Source: SZUA-318 sp964412015
GTDB lineage: Bacteria; Gemmatimonadota; Gemmatimonadetes; Longimicrobiales; Gaopeijiaceae
DNA length: 64,000 nucleotides
Direction of reading: 5' to 3'
NCBI GenBank assembly: GCA_964412015.1
Contig: CAYPMO010000001.1
Span: forward strand, 186,001-250,000
How positions within the stretch are numbered: position 1 is the first letter of the stretch; the number at the start of each line of letters is the position of its first letter. Shown here one piece after another: positions 15,765-23,626 of the stretch. Under the pieces are notes generated by a model. The model did no database searches. It saw only the letters and a list, made by a program, of their open reading frames with translations, and was not told the origin of the DNA. Made by a program: the position numbers and the translations under genes.

Positions 15765-17560
15765 CGGGCACCATCCCGAGGCTCGGCGGGAGACGCCGCC
15801 GAAGGAAAGACGATCGTGAAGCGCGCACCCTTCCCCCGTTCGGACTCCACCTCCACCGATCCTCCGTGCGCTTCCACGATTCCCCGGACGATCGCGAGGC
15901 CCAGCCCCGAGCCGGTGCGGTCGTGTCGGCTCGCCTGCCAGAAGCGGTCGAACACGCGGACCCGATCGGCCTCGGAAACGCCGGGGCCCTGGTCACCCAC
16001 GGTGAGGGCGACGCCCCCGCCCCGATGGGCCCGCGCCTCGAGCGTGACGCATCCCCCGGCCGGGCTGAATCGGAGCGCATTGTCGACGAGATTCGCCAGC
16101 GCCTGCTGCACGCGATCGGGGTCGGCCATCACCGGAGGGAGACCGGGTTCCGTCTCCACGACCAGCGCGACACCCTTCTGCTGCGCCTGGTGGGCGAAGA
16201 AGCTCTCCACCTCGGCGAGGATGTCCTCGGCTCGGAGCGCCGCGGGGCGCACCACGAGGGCTCCCGCTTCGATGCGCGCGATGTCCAGCAGGTTCTCGAT
16301 GAGCCGGCTCATGCGCTCGGCCGATCTCCGGATGATCTCGGCCTGCCGGCGGCGCTCGGGCTCCTCGAGCGGGAGATCGAGAAGGAGGTCCGCCGCGCCC
16401 GCGACGACGCCGAGGGGATTGCGGAGATCGTGCGACACCACCGAAACCACCTCCTCGCGGACGCGCACGGCGCGGCGCAGGGCCTCCTCCTTCCGGAGGA
16501 TCTCGGTGAGGTCCGTGAACGTGAGGACCGCCCCCCGCACGATGCGCCCGCCCACCATGGGACGGAGGGACCACACCACCGGCAGCGCGGAGCCGTCCTT
16601 GCGCCACAGAACATCGCCGCCGTCCGACCGTGCCTCCACGCCGGCGGACAACGCCTGCAGGATCGCGCTCTCCGGACGGGGCCGCGCCATCCCCTCTCCG
16701 GTGGCGTGGTACAACGTGTCGTGAACGTCTCTCCCACGTAGCTCCCGCTCCGAGTACCCGAGGAGTTCCGAGCCGGCCCGGTTCAGCGTCAGCATCCTGC
16801 CGTTCAGGTCCATGCCCAGGACCCCGTCGGCCGTGGCCTCCAGGATCGCGTCCATCTCACGCCTCGCCCGCACCGCGTCCTTGCGCCGCTCGTCCGTCTC
16901 GGTCGCGAGTACCCTCAGGCTACGGCCCACGAGGCTCACCGCCGCCGTCGCCCCCAGGCCGAGCAGGAGGAGCCCCAGCGAGATCCGGGTCTGGAGCGTG
17001 CGCAGTCGCTCGCTGCGGCGGCGCCCCGCGTCCACCTCGGCCTGGATGGCCCGTTCCAGCTCCAGAGCGGCTCGCTGCATGTCCTCGTACCGTGAGCGCT
17101 CCTCTCCGAACGCCTCCACCCGCTCCAGGCGCGCCTGCGTGGACTCGAAGACGTCCTGGTGCTCCACGTGCCAACGCAGGGAGGCGGAGGACAGGCGGGC
17201 CAGGCGTTCCCGGATCTCGAGATCCATGTCCCCGATGAGCTCCTGGAGGTTCTCGACGATGGCCTGCTCCTCCCGCAACGCGTCGAGATACGGCCCACGG
17301 AAATCGCGGTTCCCCGTGAGCAGGAACGCCTGGAAGTGGGACATCTGCCGCGCCTGGACGAGCGAGAGGCGCGTACCCAGGAGGCGGGCCGGATCCAGCA
17401 CCTGGGCGATCTCGTCCTGCGCCCGGGCCGCGCGCCGCCCCATGCCCAGCGGCACCACGGCGAGAGCCACGATCGCGACGACCACGAACACGACGGCCGC
17501 GGCGCCTCCGGTCCGGGGGACCATCGACGATGGTGAGTTGGACGAGAAGATGGAAGTCAC
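15761..17560 (-). CDS. Membrane sensor histidine kinase (periplasmic helical sensor-PAS-HisKA-HATPase)
   Basis: 599 aa. Transmembrane helix 1 (about 18-40) and helix 2 (about 205-225) flank an all-helical periplasmic domain (CHASE3/four-helix-bundle type). Then come PAS (about 245-355), HisKA with VVSHDLRNPLGVV, and HATPase with NLVDNALRF, GDQGPGV and GSGLGLAI. GTG start overlapping the preceding stop (GTGA). No response regulator is adjacent, so it is an orphan. Its lodging between a membrane acyltransferase and an acyl-CoA ligase, overlapping both, is unusual and suggests that it senses a lipid or wall-sugar state. Confidence 0.88.
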   Translation of the reverse strand: MTSIFSSNSPSSMVPRTGGAAAVVFVVVAIVALAVVPLGMGRRAARAQDEIAQVLDPARLLGTRLSLVQARQMSHFQAFLLTGNRDFRGPYLDALREEQAIVENLQELIGDMDLEIRERLARLSSASLRWHVEHQDVFESTQARLERVEAFGEERSRYEDMQRAALELERAIQAEVDAGRRRSERLRTLQTRISLGLLLLGLGATAAVSLVGRSLRVLATETDERRKDAVRARREMDAILEATADGVLGMDLNGRMLTLNRAGSELLGYSERELRGRDVHDTLYHATGEGMARPRPESAILQALSAGVEARSDGGDVLWRKDGSALPVVWSLRPMVGGRIVRGAVLTFTDLTEILRKEEALRRAVRVREEVVSVVSHDLRNPLGVVAGAADLLLDLPLEEPERRRQAEIIRRSAERMSRLIENLLDIARIEAGALVVRPAALRAEDILAEVESFFAHQAQQKGVALVVETEPGLPPVMADPDRVQQALANLVDNALRFSPAGGCVTLEARAHRGGGVALTVGDQGPGVSEADRVRVFDRFWQASRHDRTGSGLGLAIVRGIVEAHGGSVEVESERGKGARFTIVFPSAASPAEPRDGAR

Positions 17561-18684
17561 AGCCTCAGGAAGATCCGGTTGCGGTACAGGGGCGTCATCA
17601 GGAGAAGCCAGAGCATCACATAGCTGAGGGCGAACGCGAGGGAGCCGGTGATATCACCGGCCCACGATCGAAAGACGTTCTCGTAGATCGAGCCGTAGAG
17701 CGAGGAACCTCCCTCACCACCGACGCGGATGCGGACCAGCATCCGCGTCACGAGCCCCGAGAGCACGAACACCGTGATCGCGTTCGTTCCGTAGACCAGA
17801 AGCGGCGTGAGCCAGCGTCCCCTCCGCTCCTTCACGTCCACGACCCAGTAGAGCGCAGCGAGCAGGAGGAGCCCGGTACCGGCGCTGAACAGGACGTACG
17901 AGCTGGTCCAGAGGTTCTTGTTGATGGGGAACCAGAGATCCCACAGAAGGCCGCCCAGGACCAACGCGACCCCTGCCCAGAGCATGCCGCGCGTGAGCGA
18001 GGTCTTCGCGTGCCCCGAGAGCAACCATTCCCCCGTGGCCGTCCCGAGCAGCGAGGTCCCCACGGCCGGCAGGGAAGAGAGGATCCCCTCTGGATCCCAC
18101 GTGCCCCGGTACAGGTGCCCCCCCATCAGCGTGCGATCCAGCCACGACGCGAGGTTGCCCTCGGGACCGAGGTCCCCCGCGCCGTAGCCCGGTACGGGCA
18201 CGAGTGTCATCAAGCCCCAATAGCCGAGAAGGAGCCCGGCGGTCCACGCGGCCCGGCCGCGTGGACCGGCGATGAGGTACAGAGCGGCCGCCACCATGTA
18301 GACGACGCCGATGCGCTGGAGCACGCCGGGCCAGCGGATCCCGCTGAAATGGAAGTCGGGAAACACCCTCATGAGGAGCCCGATGGCGACAAGGGCGAGC
18401 GAGCGCTTCACGACGTGTGTGAAGAGGTCGCGCCGGCGCGCGCCCTCGGCGAGGCGGCGACGGAACGAGAAGGGGATCGCCACACCGACGATGAACAGGA
18501 AGTACGGGAAGATGAGGTCGGTCGGCGTCCAACCGTTCCACTCGGCGTGGGTCAGCGGCGCGTACACGTGGCTCCAGCTCCCCGGGTTGTTCACGAGGAT
18601 CATCCCGGCGATCGTGAGCCCGCGAAACGCGTCCAGCGAGAGGAGCCGGCCCGCCGGCGGGCGTACCGCGACCGTGCCGCTCAT
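17557..18684 (-). CDS. Membrane acyltransferase of the HGSNAT/NagX family (COG4299, DUF5009)
   Basis: 375 aa polytopic membrane protein with about nine or ten hydrophobic helices. The N-terminal LSLDAFRGLTIAGMILVNNPG segment and the downstream WNGWTPTDLIFPYFLFIVG segment are typical of the family related to human heparan-alpha-glucosaminide N-acetyltransferase. Bacterial members are thought to acetylate amino sugars across the membrane, often in wall or chitin recycling, but this is not proven for most. The ATG has GGGAGG upstream. First gene of a three-gene overlapping operon. Confidence 0.82.
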   Translation of the reverse strand: MSGTVAVRPPAGRLLSLDAFRGLTIAGMILVNNPGSWSHVYAPLTHAEWNGWTPTDLIFPYFLFIVGVAIPFSFRRRLAEGARRRDLFTHVVKRSLALVAIGLLMRVFPDFHFSGIRWPGVLQRIGVVYMVAAALYLIAGPRGRAAWTAGLLLGYWGLMTLVPVPGYGAGDLGPEGNLASWLDRTLMGGHLYRGTWDPEGILSSLPAVGTSLLGTATGEWLLSGHAKTSLTRGMLWAGVALVLGGLLWDLWFPINKNLWTSSYVLFSAGTGLLLLAALYWVVDVKERRGRWLTPLLVYGTNAITVFVLSGLVTRMLVRIRVGGEGGSSLYGSIYENVFRSWAGDITGSLAFALSYVMLWLLLMTPLYRNRIFLRL

Positions 18685-18741
18685 CGTTCCCTCCCCACCC
18701 CGGGAGCCGCCGGGGACCCGTCGTCGAGCACCCGTTCCTAC

Positions 18742-19230
18742 CTAGAAGACGACCGCGAGGATCGCGTAGAGGAACCACCCGATGAGCACGGTGGCGAGCG
18801 TCTTGCCGTTCCCCACGTCCAGGGCCTGCCGAAGCCCGATGAAGCCCGCGACGAGCATCCACAGCGCGACGAACAGGGTGATCGGGACGCCGAGGAACGG
18901 GATGATCCCGAGGATGAGGAGGAGTCCCGGCGCTTGCGCGAAGCCGAGCGTCCTCATGACCTCGCCCCACGTCGCCTCCGCTCCGAAGAGCTTGCTCCCG
19001 ATGAGGTACGAGACGCCCGCCCACACGGCCCATCCCACCACGGCGATCAAGGCGGCCCTCGCCGCGCTGAACAGCCCCAGCGGTGATGCCCCCAGAGCCT
19101 GCGCCACCGCCACCATGGCCACCACGCCCGCGGCCTGCAGCGTGGCGTCCTGGTCGTGCTCGACTTCCTCGTACGTGTCGATGCTGAGAAACGAAGCCCC
19201 CACCATGCGCTGCATCATCGTGCCTGCCAT
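18742..19230 (-). CDS. YIP1-family membrane protein
   Basis: 162 aa with four or five hydrophobic helices. The N-terminal MVGASFLSIDTYEEVEHDQDATLQA segment precedes the membrane part, as in bacterial YIP1-like proteins related to eukaryotic Rab-binding YIP1. The start has an excellent AGGAGGT ribosome-binding site. It stands apart from the acyltransferase operon (57-bp gap) and probably has its own promoter. Function in bacteria unknown. Confidence 0.75.
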   Translation of the reverse strand: MAGTMMQRMVGASFLSIDTYEEVEHDQDATLQAAGVVAMVAVAQALGASPLGLFSAARAALIAVVGWAVWAGVSYLIGSKLFGAEATWGEVMRTLGFAQAPGLLLILGIIPFLGVPITLFVALWMLVAGFIGLRQALDVGNGKTLATVLIGWFLYAILAVVF

Positions 19231-19414
19231 CTCCTACCTCCTGTCGAAGGAATGGCTCAACATGGGCCGGAAGACCGGTTCGACGCCACGCTCACGCGGG
19301 CGAGCCGTCGGGCACGTCCGCCATCGGGTGACCTCCGCCCTCCACGCCTGCGCCCTTGTCCCCCGGATGCTCCGAATCTACGGTACGTTCGGTCCGGAAA
19401 GGCTGGTCGATTCC

Positions 19415-19432
19415 CCGTCCACTGGTGGACGG
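19415..19432. repeat. Short palindrome CCGTCCAC-TG-GTGGACGG overlapping the RBS region
   Basis: Two 8-nt arms around TG, immediately before and partly covering GGGAGG upstream of the cyclopropane synthase start. An RNA hairpin here would sit next to the ribosome-binding site, or the DNA could be an operator. The rest of the 218-bp gap 19231-19448 shows nothing recognisable. Confidence 0.45.
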
Positions 19433-19448
19433 GAGGAGCGTAGGACCG

Positions 19449-20750
19449 ATGACCCGTCCGTCCTCCACACCCGCAGCCGTGACTCGCCGACTGCTCCAGA
19501 CGCTCTTCGGTGAGCACCCCGGAGCCTTCCGTGTCCGTCTATGGGACGGCACCTACTGGCCCGACGAGGCGCCCCGTGAGGCGACGCTCCTGCTCAACCA
19601 TCCCGGTGCGATGAGGGCGGCCTTCCTGCCCGGGACGGAAGTGGCCGTCGGGGAGGCGTATCTCCACGACGATTTCGACGTGGAAGCAAACCTGGAGGCG
19701 TTCTACGGAGCGGCCGAGCGATTGCTCCGCGACACATCCTCGTGGATTCAGAAGATGCGCGTCGTACGCCAACTGCGCCGTCTGCCTGCGGAGAGCCGCC
19801 GCGCAGTGGTGTTGAAGCAGCGGGCCGGAAACGTTCGCGGCCGGGCCCGCGTAAGCGGGCGGCGCCACTCCGTGGAACGTGATCGTCAGGCCGTTGCCTA
19901 CCACTACGACGTGTCGAACGATTTCTTCCGACTCTGGCAGGACCCGGGCCTGGTCTACTCGTGCGCCTACTTCCACGCCGTCGATGAAGACCTCGACGCG
20001 GCTCAGGAGCGCAAGCTGGATTATCTGTGCCGCAAGCTCGGGCTCCAACGCGGGCAGAGGCTGCTCGACGTGGGCTGTGGCTGGGGCTCCCTGGTCATGC
20101 ACGCGGCACGGGTGTACGGCGTGGACGCAACGGGCATCACCCTGGGCCAACCCCAGGTGGACCTGGCCAACGAACGCATCCACCAGGAGGGCCTGGACGG
20201 TCGCTGCCGTGTGGCGGTGCGCGACTACCGGGAGATGCAGGAGGAAAGCGCGTACGATGCCCTGGTGAGCGTGGGCATGTTCGAGCATGTGGGCGCCGCC
20301 AGGCTTCCGGAGTACTTCGCCCGGGCCTGGGATCTCCTGAAACCTGGCGGCGTGTTTCTGAACCATGGCATCGCCATGCGCGGAAGCGACAAGCGGGGGT
20401 CGGTCCGGGGGTTCGGCGACACCTATGTCTTCCCCGATGGAGAGCTGGTGCCCATCCACGTCACACTGAGAGCCGCGGAGAAGGCCGGATTCGAGGTGCG
20501 CGACGTGGAGAGCCTGCGCGAGCACTATGCGATGACCCTGCGTCACTGGGTGCGCCGGCTGGAGGCACACCACGATGAGGCGCTGCGATACGTCGACGAG
20601 CCGACCTATCGGGTCTGGCGTCTTTTCATGTCCGCCTCGGCCCACCGATTCGCCACAGGGCAGATGAACCTCTACCAGGCCCTCCTCGTCAAGCCTGACC
20701 TCGCAGGTTCCAGCCACCTGCCCCTGACCCGAGGGGACTGGTATCGGTGA
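19449..20750 (+). CDS. cfa: Cyclopropane-fatty-acyl-phospholipid synthase (CfaS family)
   Basis: SAM-dependent enzyme that methylenates double bonds in membrane phospholipid acyl chains; 433 aa. The N-terminal lipid-binding domain (residues ~1-140) is followed by a Rossmann methyltransferase with VGCGWGS as SAM motif I and the family motifs AYHYDVSNDFF, YSCAYF and VGMFEHVG. The C-terminal RLFMSASAHRFATGQMNLYQ stretch is typical. Conversion would stabilise membranes in stationary phase or under acid. A related activity (methyltransfer giving methyl-branched chains) cannot be excluded. Confidence 0.92.
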   Translation: MTRPSSTPAAVTRRLLQTLFGEHPGAFRVRLWDGTYWPDEAPREATLLLNHPGAMRAAFLPGTEVAVGEAYLHDDFDVEANLEAFYGAAERLLRDTSSWIQKMRVVRQLRRLPAESRRAVVLKQRAGNVRGRARVSGRRHSVERDRQAVAYHYDVSNDFFRLWQDPGLVYSCAYFHAVDEDLDAAQERKLDYLCRKLGLQRGQRLLDVGCGWGSLVMHAARVYGVDATGITLGQPQVDLANERIHQEGLDGRCRVAVRDYREMQEESAYDALVSVGMFEHVGAARLPEYFARAWDLLKPGGVFLNHGIAMRGSDKRGSVRGFGDTYVFPDGELVPIHVTLRAAEKAGFEVRDVESLREHYAMTLRHWVRRLEAHHDEALRYVDEPTYRVWRLFMSASAHRFATGQMNLYQALLVKPDLAGSSHLPLTRGDWYR

Positions 20751-20761
20751 GTGCCCTCAGG

Positions 20762-23017
20762 TCAGAAGACGAGGAGCTTGGTCAGCTTGACGGTGATGGA
20801 CTGGTCGAGGATTCCACCCCCGCCCAGGGAGCGTCTCTCCGTGTACACCACGAACAGGTCGCTGCGCGGAGCGTGGATGAAGTTGAACCGCACGTTGGTC
20901 GTCGTCTCGTCCGTGGACTGATTGTACTGGACGAACGCGCTGGCAGTGATCCGTGTCGTCGGCGTAAACGTCACCCGCGCGCCGTAGACATCCGCGGTGA
21001 ATTCCGTGCCGGGAAAGGAAACGTCGTTGTGATTCGCGGTGAGGCTGAGGGTGAGTCGGTAGTCGGGTCGCCAGGTCGTCCCGAGTTGCGCCGAGGTTCG
21101 CGTGCCGTCCCAGAAGCCTCCCTTGCTGAAGGTGATGTTTCCCGACAGTGAGCGACCGGCATTGGAGCGGAAGCCCACGCTTCCCCTCCTGTACTCGTAG
21201 TCTCCGGGCCCGACCGCGGCATTGCCGCTGACCTCGAAGGGCTCGAAGATGCGCTCGAATTGATCGTCGAGCCGGAAGCTCAAGGTGCTGCCGCCCACGA
21301 AGGTCACACCAAGGCCCAGGGTTTCCTGTCGGGTCTCGAGGACGTCGTCCAGGTTCGCGATGTAGTGAACCTCACCGTACGGGTTCAACTCCTGGATGAT
21401 CGAGGAACTCAGCCGTGGATGCGCGCCGACGGTGGCGTATCCGTGATTGATCCCCCGACGTCGGACGAACCCGAGCGTCGGGTTGAACTCGTCGTCGACG
21501 TGCTTGGCGAAGGCCGAGATGTCCCACAGCTGGTCCCGCCAGGCTACCGAGACGCGGCCGGCAACACCGACGCTGTCCTGCCCTCGCGATTCCGCGATGG
21601 CCAGATACGAGTTGATCATCATTCTCCCGAACAGGCCGATATTGGCATCCACGCCATAGCTTCGGCCGTAGGGGCGACCGCCACTCGCAAGCTGAGCGTC
21701 GTCGGTGAGCTGCCTGTTCAGAAACATGCCTCCCACAGAGGAGTTGCCGAAGAAGTTCCGCCTGAATCGCAGAGCCGTGAAATTCTCGGGAGACGCCTCT
21801 TCGGTGGATGCCGTCTGCATATTCAGGACGCCGAACTCGTAGCCACCGATCCGACCCGTCAGCCGTCCACCTCCGACGATGGGAATCGGTCTTCCCCCTT
21901 CCGTAAGCCCGATGTGGCGGGAGTGGAACAACGTGAAGTCCGTGGCCGACGCCCCGCTGCGGAACTTCCTGTCGACAGCGTCATTGAAGGCGAAGATGCC
22001 GGAGTTCTCGACGAAGAACTCTCTCTGCTCGGGAAAGAAGAGAGAGAACCGGGTGAGGTTCACCTGCTCCCGGTCCACCTCCACTTGCGAGAAGTCCGTC
22101 CGGTACGTGAGGTCGAGGGTCAGACCCGAGGTGATCCCGTACTTCAGGTCCGCGCCCGCACCGTAGTCGCCTCCACGGTCCTGCTCGAGCGGCCGGCTCC
22201 CCCCGATGTTGGCGGCGCGAGCAAATGGTTTCAGCTGCAGGTTGCGACCCGACTCGAGCTTGCCCAGCCCCAGGACGGTGCCCGCCTTCGACATGGCGTA
22301 GACCTTGTCTTTTCGATCGATGGGGGCCCAATAGGAATCCTCGTCCTTGTAACGCACTCGGCGGAAAAAATTCGCGCCCCAGACCTGCTCGTCCTTCGCC
22401 GGGTCGAACCTCAAAGCCATCCAGGGAATCGCCATCTCCACCGTCCAGGCCGTCTCGTCGATCCGGGTGCGGACGTCGAGGATCCCATCCCAGGCGAGGT
22501 CCCGGCTCCGGGCGTCTTCGAAGGACTGGGCATCCCTGATGGCTCCTTTGGGATTGACGAAGAACATGAACGAGCCGCTGCGGTCGAGGAACGTATCGAG
22601 GGCCACTCCGAACGCGTCGCTGTGGAGGCTCTCGTAGTCTCTCTCGAGGCTGGTGATGGTGAGCCTGTCCCCGTCCGACCTGAAGCAGACGGCGCTGATG
22701 TAGAGGTTGTCGGCATCGAAGAGCAGGCGGACCACGGTCGGCTCCGTGGCCGGATAGCCGGCGTCGGGCTTGGACTGGACGAAGTCGCCGAAAGGCCTCG
22801 CTTCCTCCCAGGATGCCTCATCGAGACGGCCGTCGATAACGATCGGCCCAGAAGCTGCGGTCGCATGGGCCGTCGGGCGGGGGACTTCCTCGGGGTCCAG
22901 CGGCTGGCCCGTCGCCCCCGCCCGGTCGTCCGGCCATTCCTGCCGGATCTGACCGGAGGCCGGCGACGCCCCGACCAAGAGACCCAGCGCGAGAGGCGCG
23001 AGACATGTACGTATCAC
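20762..23017 (-). CDS. DUF5916 outer-membrane protein with CBM9-like N-terminal domain
   Basis: 751 aa. A signal peptide (ending ASPASGQ) is followed by a CBM9-like beta-sandwich (about 50-240; PIVIDGRLDEASWEEA, then RLLFDADNLYISAVCF and VEMAIPWMALRF). The C-terminal part, rich in alternating aromatic beta strands, ends in FIHAPRSDLFVVYTERRS...KLTKLLVF and should form an outer-membrane beta-barrel. This layout defines DUF5916 proteins, common in Gemmatimonadota and Bacteroidota, probably for polysaccharide or peptide handling. The GTG start lacks a strong ribosome-binding site. It is convergent with the cyclopropane synthase, with only 11 bp between the stops. Confidence 0.85.
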   Translation of the reverse strand: MIRTCLAPLALGLLVGASPASGQIRQEWPDDRAGATGQPLDPEEVPRPTAHATAASGPIVIDGRLDEASWEEARPFGDFVQSKPDAGYPATEPTVVRLLFDADNLYISAVCFRSDGDRLTITSLERDYESLHSDAFGVALDTFLDRSGSFMFFVNPKGAIRDAQSFEDARSRDLAWDGILDVRTRIDETAWTVEMAIPWMALRFDPAKDEQVWGANFFRRVRYKDEDSYWAPIDRKDKVYAMSKAGTVLGLGKLESGRNLQLKPFARAANIGGSRPLEQDRGGDYGAGADLKYGITSGLTLDLTYRTDFSQVEVDREQVNLTRFSLFFPEQREFFVENSGIFAFNDAVDRKFRSGASATDFTLFHSRHIGLTEGGRPIPIVGGGRLTGRIGGYEFGVLNMQTASTEEASPENFTALRFRRNFFGNSSVGGMFLNRQLTDDAQLASGGRPYGRSYGVDANIGLFGRMMINSYLAIAESRGQDSVGVAGRVSVAWRDQLWDISAFAKHVDDEFNPTLGFVRRRGINHGYATVGAHPRLSSSIIQELNPYGEVHYIANLDDVLETRQETLGLGVTFVGGSTLSFRLDDQFERIFEPFEVSGNAAVGPGDYEYRRGSVGFRSNAGRSLSGNITFSKGGFWDGTRTSAQLGTTWRPDYRLTLSLTANHNDVSFPGTEFTADVYGARVTFTPTTRITASAFVQYNQSTDETTTNVRFNFIHAPRSDLFVVYTERRSLGGGGILDQSITVKLTKLLVF

Positions 23018-23188
23018 GATGACGCTCTATAGCGGCACTCGGTGCTCGGCACCGGCGGCGTTCATTGCGAGCGCGAGGCACGCCATCAGCGTGCAACCGC
23101 CCCGTGGAGGGCGGGAGCATGGTAAGCCTGGGGTAGAGGAGGGTCAAGCGCAGCGCGAGCGGGCTCCGCGCGTTCTCGGCATGGCCAG

Positions 23189-23262
23189 TGGGCGCTGACG
23201 GATTCGAACCGCCGACCCCCTGCTTGTAAGGCAGGTGCTCTGAACCGCTGAGCTAAGCGCCC
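23189..23262 (-). tRNA. tRNA-Val(TAC)
   Basis: A complete 74-nt cloverleaf on the minus strand: acceptor GGGCGCT pairing with AGCGCCC, D-arm TTAGCTCAGCGGTTCAGAGC, anticodon stem CCTGC/GCAGG with loop CTTACAA (anticodon TAC, valine), T-arm with GGTTCGAATCC. The discriminator is A and CCA is not encoded. A broken copy of its 5' half lies 3.4 kb away, and an integrase remnant abuts its 5' end, so this gene is the target site of a former integrative element. Confidence 0.96.
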
Positions 23263-23410
23263 GGTGGGTACTTCTTCCAGCACGACGGTCAAGATACCCT
23301 GGGTGTCCGCCTGTTGGTAAGCGGTCTTCAAGGCCAGCACCGTCTTCCATCCTCCCGCCGCCGCAACATCCACGTCCGGCAGGTGCCGGGAGACCGGCTT
23401 CTGCGGGTCC
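23263..23410 (-). pseudogene. Tyrosine integrase, C-terminal remnant
   Basis: On the minus strand the frame reads HLPDVDVAAAGGWKT...ALKTAYQQAD...ILTVVLE, which matches the last ~40 residues of phage-type tyrosine integrases (AGGW...LxxxYQQxD, the region that follows and includes the catalytic Tyr). No catalytic Arg boxes or N-terminal SAM-like domain are found upstream. The frame runs without a stop directly into the tRNA-Val gene. The piece lies between tRNA-Val and a 3' tRNA fragment, exactly where an integrase sits at an attachment site. It is inactive. Recognition is by motif memory, not alignment. Confidence 0.7.
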
Positions 23411-23460
23411 TCGGGTGAGGGGAACAGGGGAGCGCTTCCGATGCCCGGGCGCTCCGTCCA

Positions 23461-23497
23461 TGCGCCCGACAGGACTTGAACCTGTGACCGGCGTAGG
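23461..23497 (-). repeat. 3' tRNA fragment (T-arm and acceptor strand, probably from tRNA-Arg)
   Basis: The minus strand contains GGTCACAGGTTCAAGTCC then TGTCGGGCGCA, a complete T-arm and 3' acceptor strand with discriminator A. The 5' half of that tRNA (it would begin GCGCCCG) is missing. The T-arm differs from that of the nearby tRNA-Val. 3' ends of tRNA genes are the usual core of integrase attachment sites, so this is probably a relic att site. Confidence 0.68.
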
Positions 23498-23626
23498 GAC
23501 CTTCGTCGCCCTGGCCCCTCCCTCTTCCCTTCCCTACTCTACTCCGAGCCCTTCCCGTGGGGTGGCTCCGGGGGCTCCCGGCTTCGCCACCCTGCCGACA
23601 CACGTGGATCAAGCCAGGAGCCGGTC

